From NCBI GenBank assembly GCA_004297225.1, contig SCUI01000004.1:102724-166723 (forward strand): a stretch of 64,000 nucleotides of DNA. Direction: 5' to 3'. The first letter of the stretch is position 1. Each line of letters opens with the position of its first letter. The translations under genes were made by a program, and so were the position numbers. This document shows positions 54,970-64,000 of this stretch, piece by piece. Under the pieces are notes generated by a model. It was given only the letters and a program-made list of their open reading frames with translations. It was not told where the DNA came from and did no database searches. This stretch comes from Lysobacteraceae bacterium. Lineage in GTDB: Bacteria; Pseudomonadota; Gammaproteobacteria; Xanthomonadales; Xanthomonadaceae.

Positions 54970-55941
54970 TCAATACGCCCGGCACTGCGAGAACCGCACC
55001 GGCCGTTCGCTCCCCGCCGGGTATTGCACCTGCAGCCGGGACGCGCCGAGCTCCGGGTCGTCCCTCAGCAGGGGGCAGATCGATTGCGGGTCGAAGGCCT
55101 CGCTCTTGGCGATCACCTGCAGCGTCGAGGGCGTGGGCCAGTGCGCGGAGACGACGTGGGGCAGGTCCGCGACGGCCGCGGCGATGGTGGTGCGCCGCTC
55201 CTCGAGGGGGATCAGGGAATCGGGCGCGGCTGTCTTCATTGTGGGAGCGGCGGCACCCTCCGTTGTGGGAGCGGCGCGAGCCGCGACTTCGGGAGCTGGG
55301 GTGGCTTCCGGCGTCGGGGCTTGCGCCCCTCCCACAATGGGGTCAGTGGCCGGCGGGTTCTGCGCAAGCGCCATCGCCGCCAGCAGCGCGACCACCGCCG
55401 CCGCGGCCCAGGCCAGTGCGTACTGGCCCAGCAGGCGGCGCCGAGCGGCCTGCTCGATCTGCCGCAGCTGGTGGTCGCCCAGCGCGGGGGCGAGTTCGTC
55501 CCACATCGTCGGCCCGTCCAGCAGCTCGATCCGGTGCGCCTTGCCGACGCTGAAGGCCGAGGGCGGGAAGCGTCCGGGGATGGCGAGGATGCCGCCTTCC
55601 AGGCCCTGCTGGCGCAGGTGCGAGGCGAATTCGGCGATGCCGGTGGTGCCGGGCTTCCAGGCGCGGCTGTGGCGGCTGGACAGCAGCCATTTCTGGCCGC
55701 CGCGCTCCAGCAGGTACTCGCCTTCGGTGCCGGCGCCGCCGAAGCTGCGCTCGTAGCCGCGGCCGTTGAGCACGGCCAGCACCAGCTGGATGAAATCCGG
55801 CCATGCGAGGGTACCGAGCATGCGCAGGCCGGCCGCGCGCTCCTCGCGCGGGCGCCGGGCCCTCACCACGTACAGGCTGGCCGCGAGGCCGAGCACCAGG
55901 AACAACGCGAGCGGTATCAACCAGGAACTGCTTGGTGGCAC
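54970..55941 (-). CDS. Membrane-anchored restriction-endonuclease-like (Mrr_cat type) protein
   Basis: A 323-residue protein from GTG. One N-terminal TM (WLIPLALFLVLGLAASLYVV) precedes an Mrr-like domain (FIQLVLAVLNGRGYERSFGGAGTEGEYLLERGGQKWLL) and a second TM (QYALAWAAAAVVALLAAMALA). In true Mrr enzymes the catalytic D..ExK is present; here EGEYLLERGGQKW shows Glu and QxK only, so cleavage activity is doubtful. A Pro/Ala linker contains three REP-A-derived peptides (VGGAQAPTPE, VAARAAPTTE, AAAPTMKTA), and a C-terminal domain with CPLLRDDPELG follows. It lies immediately outside the tRNA island. Confidence 0.7.
   Translation of the reverse strand: MPPSSSWLIPLALFLVLGLAASLYVVRARRPREERAAGLRMLGTLAWPDFIQLVLAVLNGRGYERSFGGAGTEGEYLLERGGQKWLLSSRHSRAWKPGTTGIAEFASHLRQQGLEGGILAIPGRFPPSAFSVGKAHRIELLDGPTMWDELAPALGDHQLRQIEQAARRRLLGQYALAWAAAAVVALLAAMALAQNPPATDPIVGGAQAPTPEATPAPEVAARAAPTTEGAAAPTMKTAAPDSLIPLEERRTTIAAAVADLPHVVSAHWPTPSTLQVIAKSEAFDPQSICPLLRDDPELGASRLQVQYPAGSERPVRFSQCRAY
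55239..55342. repeat. Cluster of three REP-A units inside the Mrr-like gene
   Basis: TTGTGGGAGCGGC units at about 55239 and 55264 (plus strand) and an opposite unit near 55318-55340 (GGGGCTTGCGCCCCTCCCACAA). All are translated in frame on the minus strand into the linker. Confidence 0.8.
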
Positions 55942-55971
55942 GTGGGATCCCCTGTTCTAGCGCGAAGCATA

Positions 55972-55993
55972 GCCGACCATGGGTCGGCTCTAC
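55972..55993. repeat. REP-B supplying the stop codon of the PHA-system gene
   Basis: AGCCGACCATGGGTCGGCTCTAC; on the minus strand the GTAGAGCC arm contains the TAG that ends the preceding (55990-56262) gene. Confidence 0.85.
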
Positions 55994-56262
55994 AGTCGTT
56001 CCTTGAGGATCCGCAGCAGCTCGCTTTCGATCGTCCCGCGCATCGCCGCGAACAGCAGCCCGAGCTTGGCGGTGACGTGCACCTGGCCGGGCAGCAGGTC
56101 GATGCGGCCGTCCACGCCGGTGCGGACGAAGTGCACGGTGTCGCCTTCCCAGCGGTAGTCCAGGCCGACCTTCTGGCCCAGTTTGATCACCGCGTCCTCC
56201 ACCGCCCGCCGCGCGGCGTCCGGGGGCAGGTCGTGGGCGTGCTGGATGTCGATGCGGGACAT
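55990..56262 (-). CDS. Polyhydroxyalkanoic acid system family protein
   Basis: A 90-residue protein starting MSRIDIQHAHDLPPDAARRAVEDA; the longer ORF track start is a shadow. The sequence pattern, including LLPGQVHVTAKLGLLFAAMRGTIESELLRILKERL, matches the PHA granule-system (DUF/PHA_gran_rgn) family. The function is poorly known. It is divergent from the FHA gene. The stop codon lies in a REP-B palindrome. Confidence 0.85.
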   Translation of the reverse strand: MSRIDIQHAHDLPPDAARRAVEDAVIKLGQKVGLDYRWEGDTVHFVRTGVDGRIDLLPGQVHVTAKLGLLFAAMRGTIESELLRILKERL

Positions 56263-56284
56263 GGCGATATTGTAGATTGCGCTT

Positions 56285-57091
56285 GTGAACGCGATCGCAT
56301 TGCGCGCCCCGGGGACCGAACTCGACGACTTGCCGCTCTGCCAGGGCCGGCTGGCCGTGGGCCGCGCGCTCGCGGGCGGGATCTGCGTGGTCGACGACGC
56401 GGCGACGGCGCGGGTGTGCTTCTGCGTCGACCGCCGCGGCACCTGGCTGCTGGTGGCCGAGGGCGTGCGCGGAGTCCACGTCAACGGCCGCCCCGTGCAG
56501 CGCAAGGCGCTGCTGCGCGCCGGCGACACCGTCTATGTCGATGGCGTCGAGATCGACCTGGTGGGGTCTGTTCCCCATGTTGGAGCGGCGCAAGCCGCGC
56601 CATCAGGAGTCGCGGCTTGCGCCGCTCCAACAATGGGACATCCGGACCCCCGCGTCCTGCTCCGCGGCACCTCCGGCCCGCACCACGGCCGCAGCCTCAC
56701 CCTCGAACGCCCGCGCATCATCGGCAGCGACGCCGGCGCCGACGTCCGCGTCGGCGACCTCGCGCCGCGCCACGTGCGCCTGGCGATGGAGGGCGGCCAG
56801 GCGGTGCTGCGCGTACTCGCGCCGGAGGCCGACGTGCTGGTCAATGGCGAACCGCGGCGCTCGGCGATCCTGCAGCCGGGCGACCAGCTGGCCCTGGATG
56901 CGCACCACCGTTTCGTGCTCGAAGCGCCGACGGCGCTGCTGGGCGTGAAGCCGGACGGCGACGACCAGCTGGAACCGCTGGTGCCGCGCGAGGAGCCGTC
57001 GCCGCCCGCGGCGCCGAAACTGCGCATGCCCTGGCTGCTGCTGGCGGCGTTGTTGCTGGCGGCGATCCTGAGCGCCCTCCTGCTTCTTTGA
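56285..57091 (+). CDS. Twin FHA-domain membrane protein
   Basis: A 268-residue protein from GTG. The first FHA-like domain covers about residues 10-95 (GRLAVGRALAGGICVVDD, VNGRPVQRKALLRAGDTVYVDGV), the second about 125-215 (RIIGSDAGADVRVGDLAPRHVRLAM, VNGEPRRSAILQPGDQL). The two are joined by a REP-A pair translated [22 protein letters not shown] Pro-rich segment and a C-terminal TM (MPWLLLAALLLAAILSALLLL) end it. FHA domains bind phosphothreonine; the partner kinase is unknown. Confidence 0.8.
   Translation: MNAIALRAPGTELDDLPLCQGRLAVGRALAGGICVVDDAATARVCFCVDRRGTWLLVAEGVRGVHVNGRPVQRKALLRAGDTVYVDGVEIDLVGSVPHVGAAQAAPSGVAACAAPTMGHPDPRVLLRGTSGPHHGRSLTLERPRIIGSDAGADVRVGDLAPRHVRLAMEGGQAVLRVLAPEADVLVNGEPRRSAILQPGDQLALDAHHRFVLEAPTALLGVKPDGDDQLEPLVPREEPSPPAAPKLRMPWLLLAALLLAAILSALLLL
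56577..56637. repeat. REP-A inverted pair between the two FHA domains
   Basis: Forward unit TTGGAGCGGC then GCAAGCCGCG (56579-56600) and reverse unit GTCGCGGCTTGCGCC then GCTCCAACAA (about 56609-56634), separated by about 10 bp. Both carry the same TTGGAG variant, so they likely arrived or drifted together. Confidence 0.85.
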
Positions 57092-57106
57092 ACCCCGACC
57101 GAGCCC

Positions 57107-58189
57107 ATGCGCGCATTCAACTTTTCAGCCGGACCCGCCACCCTTCCCGAACCCGTGCTCCGCCAGGCGGCGGAAGAGATGCTGGATTTCCGCGGCGTCG
57201 GCGCCTCGATCGTCGAGCTGAGCCATCGCGGCGCGGAGTTCATGGCCGTGGCGGCGCAGGCCGAGGCCGACCTGCGCACGCTGCTGTCGGTGCCGGAGGA
57301 CTACGCGGTGCTGTTCCTCTCCGGCGGCGCGACCACGCTGCAGGCGTTGCTGCCGATGAACCTGGCCGCGGCGGGGCAGGCCGCCGATTACGTGGTCACC
57401 GGGCACTGGGGCAAGACCGCGATCAAGCAGGCCAGGCCGTACGTGTCGGTGAACATCGCCGCCAGTGGCGAGGCCGATGGCTTCCGCGGCATCCCGCCGC
57501 GCGCGGGCTGGCAATTGTCGGCGGATGCGGCGTATGTGCACATCACCGCGAACGAGACCATCCACGGCGTCGAGTTCCGCGACATCCCGGAGGTGGGCGA
57601 TGTGCCGCTGGTCGCCGACTTCAGCTCCTCGATCGCGTCCGAGCCGGTGGACGTGCGCCGTTTCGGCGTGATCTACGGCGGCGCGCAGAAGAACCTGGGG
57701 CCGGTCGGCATCAGCTTCGCGATCGTCCGTCGCGACCTGCTGCAGCGCGAGGGCCAGTCGCGCGCGGACATCTTCGATTTCCGTTCGCACCTGGCCAAGG
57801 ACTCGATGCTCAACACGCCGCCGACCTGGAATTGGTACCTGCTGGGCCTGACGGTGAAATGGATGCTGGCCGAAGGCGGCGTCGCCGAGTTCGCACGCCG
57901 CAATGCGCGCAAGGCGGCGGCGCTGTACATGGCAATCGATGGCTCCGGCGGCTTCTACCGCAACGAGGTCGATCCGGCCGTGCGCTCGCGCATGAACGTG
58001 CCGTTCTTCCTGCGCGACGCGGCGCTGGACAAGGCGTTCCTGGACGGGGCGAAGGCGGCGCGGCTGATCGGGCTGAAGGGCCATCGCGCGCTCGGCGGCA
58101 TGCGCGCGTCGCTGTACAACGCGATGCCGGAAACCGGCGTGCAGGCGCTCATCGACTTCATGGACGACTTCGCCCGGCGCCATGGGTGA
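57107..58189 (+). CDS. serC: Phosphoserine aminotransferase
   Basis: A 360-residue PLP enzyme converting 3-phosphohydroxypyruvate to phosphoserine (serine and pyridoxine routes). N-terminal [15 protein letters not shown] and the PLP Lys in [13 protein letters not shown] are diagnostic. It overlaps aroA by 8 bp, the same serC-aroA order as in many gammaproteobacteria. Confidence 0.97.
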   Translation: MRAFNFSAGPATLPEPVLRQAAEEMLDFRGVGASIVELSHRGAEFMAVAAQAEADLRTLLSVPEDYAVLFLSGGATTLQALLPMNLAAAGQAADYVVTGHWGKTAIKQARPYVSVNIAASGEADGFRGIPPRAGWQLSADAAYVHITANETIHGVEFRDIPEVGDVPLVADFSSSIASEPVDVRRFGVIYGGAQKNLGPVGISFAIVRRDLLQREGQSRADIFDFRSHLAKDSMLNTPPTWNWYLLGLTVKWMLAEGGVAEFARRNARKAAALYMAIDGSGGFYRNEVDPAVRSRMNVPFFLRDAALDKAFLDGAKAARLIGLKGHRALGGMRASLYNAMPETGVQALIDFMDDFARRHG

Positions 58190-59453
58190 TTGGGTCGCGT
58201 CGGCTGCTCCCGTACCGCTCGCCGGCGACATCACTGTTCCAGGCGACAAATCGGTCTCGCACCGCGCGGTGATGCTGGCGGCACTGGCCGACGGCACATC
58301 GCGCATCGAAGGCTTCCTGGAAGGCGCGGACACGCGCGCGACCGCGGCGATCTTCGCCGCGATGGGCGTGCGCATCGAGTCGCCGGCGCCGGGCGTGCGC
58401 ATCGTGCACGGCGTCGGCATCGACGGGCTGCGCGAGCCGGCCGCGCCGCTGGATTGCGGCAACGCCGGCACGGGCATGCGGCTGCTGGCCGGGCTGCTCG
58501 CGGGGCAGCGCTTCGACAGCACGCTGGTGGGCGATGCTTCGCTCACCCGGCGACCGATGCGCCGGGTGATCGAGCCGCTGGCGCGGATGGGCGCGGCGAT
58601 CGACAGCGACGACGGGCATGCGCCCTTGCGCATCCGCGGCGGCCGGCATCTGCATGGCATCGAGTACGCCTCGCCGGTGGCCAGCGCGCAGGTGAAATCG
58701 GCGGTGTTGCTGGCGGGGCTGTACGCGCAAGGCGAGACGGTGGTGCGCGAGCCGCAGCCGACGCGCGATTACACCGAGGCGATGCTGCAGGCGTTCGGCT
58801 ATGCGGTCGACGCGCGCCCTGGCGTGGCCGCGTTGCGCGGCGGCGGCCGCCTGCGCGCCGCCGATGTCGTGGTGCCCGCGGACTTTTCTTCGGCCGCGTT
58901 CTTCATCGTCGCGGCGACGCTGGTGCCGGGTTCGGAGCTGGTGTTGCGTGGCGTGGGGCTGGATGCGCGGCGGACGGGGTTGTTGCGGGTGCTGGAGCTG
59001 ATGGGGGCCAGATTCGAAGTCGCTCCAACAAGGGACATCCTGGTGAGGTCTGCAACCCTGCAAGGCATCGAGGTCCCGGTCGACTGCGTCGCCGACATGA
59101 TCGACGAGTTCCCGATCCTGTGCGTCGCCGCTGCCTGCGCGCGCGGACGCACCGTGATCCGCGGCGCGGCGGAGTTGCGGGTGAAGGAGTCCGACCGCAT
59201 CGCGACGATGGCCGAAGGCTTGCGCGCGCTGGGCATCGTGGTGGAGGAAACGCCCGACGGCCTGGCCATCGAGGGCGGCCGCTTGCGCGGCGGCGAGATC
59301 GACAGCCGCGGCGACCACCGCATCGCGATGGCTTTCGCGGTGGCGGGGCAGGTGGCGGAGGGAGAGGTGCGGATTCGCGACGTGGAGAATGTCGGGACTT
59401 CGTTTCCGGGGTTCGAGGAACTGGCCAGGGCTACCGGATTCAACCTGGTATAG
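58182..59453 (+). CDS. aroA: 3-phosphoshikimate 1-carboxyvinyltransferase (EPSP synthase)
   Basis: A 423-residue enzyme of the shikimate pathway. [43 protein letters not shown] and the C-terminal [12 protein letters not shown] are conserved. [13 protein letters not shown] at about residues 281-293 replaces the normal loop and resembles a decayed REP-A insertion. It overlaps serC. Confidence 0.96.
   Translation: MGDWVASAAPVPLAGDITVPGDKSVSHRAVMLAALADGTSRIEGFLEGADTRATAAIFAAMGVRIESPAPGVRIVHGVGIDGLREPAAPLDCGNAGTGMRLLAGLLAGQRFDSTLVGDASLTRRPMRRVIEPLARMGAAIDSDDGHAPLRIRGGRHLHGIEYASPVASAQVKSAVLLAGLYAQGETVVREPQPTRDYTEAMLQAFGYAVDARPGVAALRGGGRLRAADVVVPADFSSAAFFIVAATLVPGSELVLRGVGLDARRTGLLRVLELMGARFEVAPTRDILVRSATLQGIEVPVDCVADMIDEFPILCVAAACARGRTVIRGAAELRVKESDRIATMAEGLRALGIVVEETPDGLAIEGGRLRGGEIDSRGDHRIAMAFAVAGQVAEGEVRIRDVENVGTSFPGFEELARATGFNLV
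59019..59034. repeat. Possible decayed REP-A in aroA
   Basis: GTCGCTCCAACAAGG matches the outer parts of reverse REP-A with the central arm deleted, read as VAPTR. It is a weak candidate. Confidence 0.4.
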
Positions 59454-59454
59454 G

Positions 59455-59482
59455 GCGTCGCGGCTTGCGCCGCTCCCACAAG
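59455..59482. repeat. REP-A between aroA and tonB
   Basis: GGCGTCGCGGCTTGCGCC then GCTCCCACAAGG, reverse-orientation REP-A between convergent genes; its GC-rich hairpin may also help end transcription. Confidence 0.87.
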
Positions 59483-59498
59483 GGAGTGTCCAGGCGCG

Positions 59499-60140
59499 TC
59501 AGCGGCCCAGCGAGAACTCGATGGGGACCTGGACGCTGCCTTCGACCGGGGTTTCGCCGCGCATGGCGGGCGCGAAGCGCCAGCGATTCACGGCGTCCAC
59601 GGCCGCGCGGTCGAGGCTGCGCGAACCGCTGCTGGAGACCAGGTCGATTCTGCGCGGATCGCCGTCGGCGCCGACGTGCACGCGCAGCAGGACCGTGCCG
59701 GATTCCCCGCGGCGATAGGCGTCGCGCGGATAGCGCGGCGCGGGTTGCTGGATGGGGCGGGGGAGGGAACTGGGTGTTGGAGCGGCGGGAGCCGCGACCT
59801 GGGGCGGGGGTGGCGCGGAAGAGGGAGTCGGGGCTTCCGCCCCTCCCACAAGGGCAGGGTCGCTGGGGTCGGGAGCGGCGTCTTCTTCCTCCTCGCGCGC
59901 GAGCGAGCCGCGGTCGCCGGCGGGCAGCGGCGTGGGCAGCGGCTCGAACACCTGGCCGGGTTGGGGCAGGCCCGGTTCGCTGCGGTAGAAGTCGCTGTTG
60001 TTGCGCTGGTCCCACCACAGCGCCAGGAACGCGACCAGGCCCAGCCCGAAGGCGAGCGCGGCGGCGATGAGGGCGCCGCGGCCCGGCAGCCAGTCCGGCC
60101 GCTGGCGGGAATCGCGGGCATTGGGGGAATGTGCGGACAT
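59499..60140 (-). CDS. Energy transducer TonB family protein
   Basis: A 213-residue protein starting MSAHSPNARDSRQRPDWLP; longer starts in the track are shadows. One TM (ALIAAALAFGLGLVAFLALWW), a Pro/Ala linker, and the C-terminal TonB domain (RYPRDAYRRGESGTVLLRVHVGADGDPRRIDLVSSSGSRSLDRAAVDAVNRWRF) are visible. The linker has in-frame REP-A peptides VGGAEAPTPS and VAAPAAPTPS. The partner receptor is not in the window. Confidence 0.85.
   Translation of the reverse strand: MSAHSPNARDSRQRPDWLPGRGALIAAALAFGLGLVAFLALWWDQRNNSDFYRSEPGLPQPGQVFEPLPTPLPAGDRGSLAREEEEDAAPDPSDPALVGGAEAPTPSSAPPPPQVAAPAAPTPSSLPRPIQQPAPRYPRDAYRRGESGTVLLRVHVGADGDPRRIDLVSSSGSRSLDRAAVDAVNRWRFAPAMRGETPVEGSVQVPIEFSLGR
59774..59853. 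repeat. Two REP-A units inside tonB
   Basis: A forward unit (TTGGAGCGGC then GGGAGCCGCGAC) and a reverse unit (GTCGGGGCTTCCGCC then CCTCCCACAAGG) are about 40 bp apart. On the minus strand they encode VAAPAAPTP and VGGAEAPTP. Confidence 0.82.
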
Positions 60141-60203
60141 GCGGGCCATTCTGGCACGAGCTTGTGAAAGCTTCGGGCAACGCATGGTGAACCTGCGCGA
60201 TAA

Positions 60204-61526
<1,323 letters not shown>

Positions 61527-61531
61527 CCGGC

Positions 61532-61556
61532 CACCCGACCATGGGTCGGGTGCTAC
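61532..61556. repeat. REP-B supplying the SCO-gene stop codon
   Basis: CACCCGACCATGGGTCGGGTGCTAC is a variant REP-B. On the minus strand its GTAGCACCC arm includes the TAG stop of the SCO gene. Confidence 0.8.
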
Positions 61557-62173
61557 AGGACCTTTTGGACGGCGGCGAGGAACTCGGGGTCGAGCTTGCT
61601 GCCCATCTTTTCGGTGCGGGCGACGATGCGGCCGTCGGCGTCGAGCAGGATCAGCGCGCTGGTGTGGTTGAACTCGCCGTCGGCGAGCTGGCGGTACTGG
61701 ATCCCCAGCACGCCGGCCACGCTGCGCACGTCCTCGGCCTTGGGCGTGGCCAGGGTCCAGCGCGGATCGACCTTGCGCTCCTTGACCACCGCCATCAGCG
61801 CGGCCGGGTTGTCGCGCGCGGCATCCATGCTGATGAACAGCACGCCCAGCTCCTTGCGCTGCTTCGGCGTCAGCGAGCGGTCCACGGCCTTGCCGCTTTC
61901 CACGATCAGCGGGCAGATGTAGCGACACGAGGTGTAGAACATCGCGACCAGCTGCGGCTTGCCGCGGCGCGTGGTCCAGTCGAAGGTGCGGCCCTTCTGG
62001 TCGGTGAGCTTGAGCGGCAGCTGGTAGACCGAATCGGAGGGGAGTTCGACGGGTTTGCTGGTGGCGGCGGATTTGACGCCTTGCATGGGAGGGGAGGGCG
62101 TCGCGGCTTGCGCCGCTCCCACAAGGAGGGAGCCGGCAAGCGCGACGGCAAGTACAAGGGCATTGCGAATCAT
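61553..62173 (-). CDS. SCO1/SenC-family copper chaperone
   Basis: A 206-residue exported protein. The copper/thiol motif FYTSCRYICPLI (CxxxC) and FNHTSALIL (His ligand) match SCO proteins that deliver copper to the Cu_A or other copper centres. It overlaps the nirV stop (ATGA), in an operon with a copper nitrite reductase, so it may supply NirK. The signal peptide is MIRNALVLAVALAGSLL followed by VGAAQAAT, where a REP-A unit provides the AQA-A cleavage site. Confidence 0.88.
   Translation of the reverse strand: MIRNALVLAVALAGSLLVGAAQAATPSPPMQGVKSAATSKPVELPSDSVYQLPLKLTDQKGRTFDWTTRRGKPQLVAMFYTSCRYICPLIVESGKAVDRSLTPKQRKELGVLFISMDAARDNPAALMAVVKERKVDPRWTLATPKAEDVRSVAGVLGIQYRQLADGEFNHTSALILLDADGRIVARTEKMGSKLDPEFLAAVQKVL
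62099..62127. repeat. REP-A forming the SCO signal-peptide cleavage region
   Basis: GCGTCGCGGCTTGCGCC then GCTCCCACAAGG (plus strand). On the minus strand it is read in frame as LVGAAQAAT, directly after the hydrophobic core of the signal peptide. Confidence 0.87.
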
Positions 62174-62943
62174 GGTTTTGCGCTCCTGGCGCAACGGAAT
62201 CCGAGGTTGGCGGTGGTGCTGCGGGCCTCCAGCGAGGAAAGCATGGCCACGCGCATGAGCACGGCGTAGTTCTCGCGGTCGTCCATGGACAGCGCGCCCG
62301 CGCCGCAGAATTCGGCCTTGTTCGGGTCGCCCTGCTTGCGGTTGTCGGAGGCGATCATCAGCGACGAGAAATCGTCGGTCCATTCCCAGACCAGGCCGTG
62401 CAGGTCCTGCACGCCGTAGGCGTTCGGTGTCTGCAAACCGGCGCGGGGCAAGGTGCCGCTGGACGGACGCGAATACCAGCTGAGGATGCGTTCGCGCCAC
62501 GCCGGGTCCTTGCGCGCGTCGGTGCGGGTCTCGTCCGCGGCCGCCGCGTATTCCCATTCGCTCCAGGTCGGCAGCCGCGCGCCCTGCGCCTCGCAGTAAG
62601 CCGACGCGGCGAACCAGCTGACGTTGACCACCGGCTGCCTGGCTTGGGCCTCGTCCTTCAGTTTCAGCGGACCGGCCCAGTGGTCGAGGTAGCGCTCGTC
62701 GGCCAGCACCTTGGGCGCCTGGTCGCGCCGCCAGCGTGGATGCTGCTTCACGAAGGCGAGGAACTCGGCATTGGTGACCGGCAACTTCTGCAGTTCGAAC
62801 GGTGCGATCGTGACCTGCCTGGTGTCCTCGTACCTCAGCGCCGAGCTGAACTTGCCGCCCGGCAACTTGAGGTAACCGCTGCCCGCCGCCGCGAGGGCGG
62901 CGACGGGCAGGGCGAGGACAAGGATGGCAACAGCCTTTTTCAC
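62170..62943 (-). CDS. nirV: NirV-like formylglycine-generating-enzyme family protein
   Basis: A 257-residue exported SUMF1-fold protein. Signal MKKAVAILVLALPVAALAAAG, LPVTNAEFLAFVKQHPRWR, YCEAQGARLPTWSEWEYAAAA, GVQDLHGLVWEWTDDF and TTANLGFRCA are typical. Together with the upstream nirK it matches the nirK-nirV pair of denitrifiers, where NirV is thought to help NirK maturation. It overlaps the SCO gene by ATGA. Confidence 0.87.
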   Translation of the reverse strand: MKKAVAILVLALPVAALAAAGSGYLKLPGGKFSSALRYEDTRQVTIAPFELQKLPVTNAEFLAFVKQHPRWRRDQAPKVLADERYLDHWAGPLKLKDEAQARQPVVNVSWFAASAYCEAQGARLPTWSEWEYAAAADETRTDARKDPAWRERILSWYSRPSSGTLPRAGLQTPNAYGVQDLHGLVWEWTDDFSSLMIASDNRKQGDPNKAEFCGAGALSMDDRENYAVLMRVAMLSSLEARSTTANLGFRCARSAKP

Positions 62944-62950
62944 GTCGGCC

Positions 62951-64000
62951 TCAGTGCTCGGCCGCGGCGGTGCTCAGGCCGGGGCCCTTGCGGATGGCGG
63001 CCGCTTCTTCCTTGGTGATCTTGCCGCCCGGGTTGCCCCAGCTGTTGAGCACGTAGGTGGAGATGTTCGCCACCTCGTCGTCGGTCAGCTGCGACATCGG
63101 CGGCATCACCGAGTTGTATTCCTTGCCGTTGACCGTGACCGGCCCGGTCAGGCCGTGCAGGACCACGTTCGGCACGCGCTTGGGATCGGCCTTGATCCAG
63201 TCCGAACCGGCGAGCGGCGGGAACACGCCTTCCAGCCCCTGGCCGTTGGCCTGGTGGCAGGTGGAGCAGGTGCCCGCGAACAGCGCCTCGCCGGCCTTGA
63301 CCTGTTCCTCGACCGTGAGGTCGCCCGTCGCCGCGGACTTCGCCGCTGCGCCGACCGCGGCCAGGCTCGGGTTGGCCTGGTCGCCGATGTAGGTGGCGTC
63401 CACTTCCTTGCCGGAGAAGATCTCGGGACGTTCCTCGCCGTCGGCCTTCAGGATCGCCAGCGCACCCTTGTTGAAGGCGCGGAAGATCGAGTGGTCGACC
63501 AGCACGTAGCTGCCGGGCACTTCGACGTGGAAGTCGAGGATCGCGGCGCCGCCGGCGGGGATCAGCGTGGTCTGCACGTTCTCCTGGAAGCGGGTGCCGC
63601 CTTCGAACCAGACCTTGTCGAAGATCTCGCCGATCACGTGGAAGCTCGACACCAGGTTCGGGCCGCCGTTGCCGACGTACAGGCGCACGCTCTCGCCGGT
63701 GTTGGCCTTGAGCGCCTTGTCGCCGGTGAGCGCGCCTTCGCGGCCGTTGAACAGCACGTAGGTCGGGTTCTCGTCCACGCCCTTCTGCATGTCGAAGCCC
63801 TGGTGGCCCTTCTCGCGGTACTTGCCCGTGGTGTAGAAGTCGCCCTGCATCACGTAGTACTCGCGGTCCACCGGCGGCATGCCCTCCGGCGGCTCGACCA
63901 GGATCAGGCCGTACATGCCGTTGGCGATGTGCATGCCCACCGGCGCGGTGGCGCAGTGGTACACGTACAGGCCGGCGTTGAGCGCCTTGAAGGTGAAGCG
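62951..64000 (-). CDS. nirK: Copper nitrite reductase with C-terminal cytochrome c domain (partial)
   Basis: Open to the window end; about 349 residues visible, N-terminus outside. [20 protein letters not shown] contains the type-1 copper ligands Cys, His and Met; [14 protein letters not shown] and [13 protein letters not shown] also fit NirK. A C-terminal cytochrome c domain ([43 protein letters not shown]) is fused, giving a three-domain NirK. It reduces nitrite to nitric oxide in the periplasm, with the fused haem as electron entry. It is upstream of nirV and the SCO gene in one operon. Confidence 0.93.
   Translation of the reverse strand, partial: RFTFKALNAGLYVYHCATAPVGMHIANGMYGLILVEPPEGMPPVDREYYVMQGDFYTTGKYREKGHQGFDMQKGVDENPTYVLFNGREGALTGDKALKANTGESVRLYVGNGGPNLVSSFHVIGEIFDKVWFEGGTRFQENVQTTLIPAGGAAILDFHVEVPGSYVLVDHSIFRAFNKGALAILKADGEERPEIFSGKEVDATYIGDQANPSLAAVGAAAKSAATGDLTVEEQVKAGEALFAGTCSTCHQANGQGLEGVFPPLAGSDWIKADPKRVPNVVLHGLTGPVTVNGKEYNSVMPPMSQLTDDEVANISTYVLNSWGNPGGKITKEEAAAIRKGPGLSTAAAEH

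Noticed and set aside
54934-58272. 1112-residue plus-strand ORF across the Mrr-like, FHA and serC genes
   Set aside because: It crosses several well-supported genes in another frame and strand and has an Arg/Gly/Ala-rich composition typical of shadow ORFs.

Overview
The window is about 64 kb of GC-rich DNA (roughly 65-68 % in housekeeping parts, judged by eye) from a gammaproteobacterium of the family Xanthomonadaceae, most likely a Lysobacter/Luteimonas-like organism. Evidence: gene orders sdhA-sdhB-sdhE-cptA-lolC-lolD-comEC-exbB-exbD-msbA-lpxK-kdsB-LMW phosphatase and uvrC-pgsA-tRNA, protein styles typical of the family, and dozens of short REP-like palindromes of two kinds, one centred on GAGCGGCGCAAGCCGCGAC (called REP-A here) and one on GTAGAGCCGACCCATGG (REP-B). 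The genus cannot be fixed by reading alone. No CRISPR array, rRNA operon or prophage was seen.

Layout. 1-4.4 kb: end of the succinate dehydrogenase operon with its FAD assembly factor, then lipoprotein export (LolC/E, LolD). 4.5-12.1 kb: ComEC DNA-uptake channel, ExbB/ExbD motor, MsbA/LpxK lipid A genes, KdsB and a low-molecular-weight tyrosine phosphatase. 12.2-15.2 kb: a REP-associated tyrosine transposase (RAYT) surrounded by REP-A palindromes, then uvrC and pgsA. 15.3-15.7 kb: tRNA-Gly, tRNA-Cys, tRNA-Leu. 15.8-18.2 kb: a TacA/TacT-type toxin-antitoxin pair and a membrane-anchored glutamate-synthase-like flavoprotein. 18.3-19.4 kb: two paralogous small exported FecR-like proteins, with a third copy at 26.3 kb.

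19.8-48.8 kb is one large exopolysaccharide locus, all on the plus strand: PHP-type tyrosine phosphatase, Wza-like lipoprotein, Wzc-like tyrosine kinase, a J-domain membrane protein, a TPR protein, O-antigen-ligase/polymerase, UDP-sugar dehydrogenase, four glycosyltransferases, four methyltransferases, an O-acyltransferase, Wzx flippase, polysaccharide deacetylase, a FemAB/GNAT-like transferase, RmlD-like reductase, asparagine-synthase-like amidotransferase, EpsG-like polymerase, nucleotide-sugar epimerase and a WecA-like initiating transferase. The middle (about 29.5-47.5 kb) is clearly lower in GC than its flanks, as expected for a horizontally exchanged sugar-assembly cassette. An EAL phosphodiesterase lies next to it on the opposite strand.

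51.2-54.9 kb is a 3,660-bp island that splits a tRNA-Val(CAC) gene in its anticodon loop, flanked by a 10-bp direct repeat (GCCGTGTGAA). Joining the outer parts restores a perfect 75-nt tRNA. The island holds an XRE regulator, a fusion of an integrase arm-binding domain with an excisionase-type HTH, an intact second tRNA-Val(CAC), and an AAA_13 ATPase of the PrrC/RloC anticodon-nuclease superfamily. This is the most unusual part of the window.

55-64 kb returns to core genes (PHA-system protein, twin-FHA protein, serC, aroA, TonB, serS) and ends with a minus-strand denitrification operon: nirK with a fused cytochrome c domain, nirV, and a SCO copper chaperone.

A theme across the window is that REP-A and REP-B palindromes lie inside coding regions as in-frame insertions, giving recurrent peptides such as VGAAQAAT and VAACAAPT in LpxK, ComEC, TonB, the J-domain protein, the FHA protein and others. 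In the SCO protein the insertion appears to form the signal-peptide cleavage site. Several genes take their stop codon from a palindrome.
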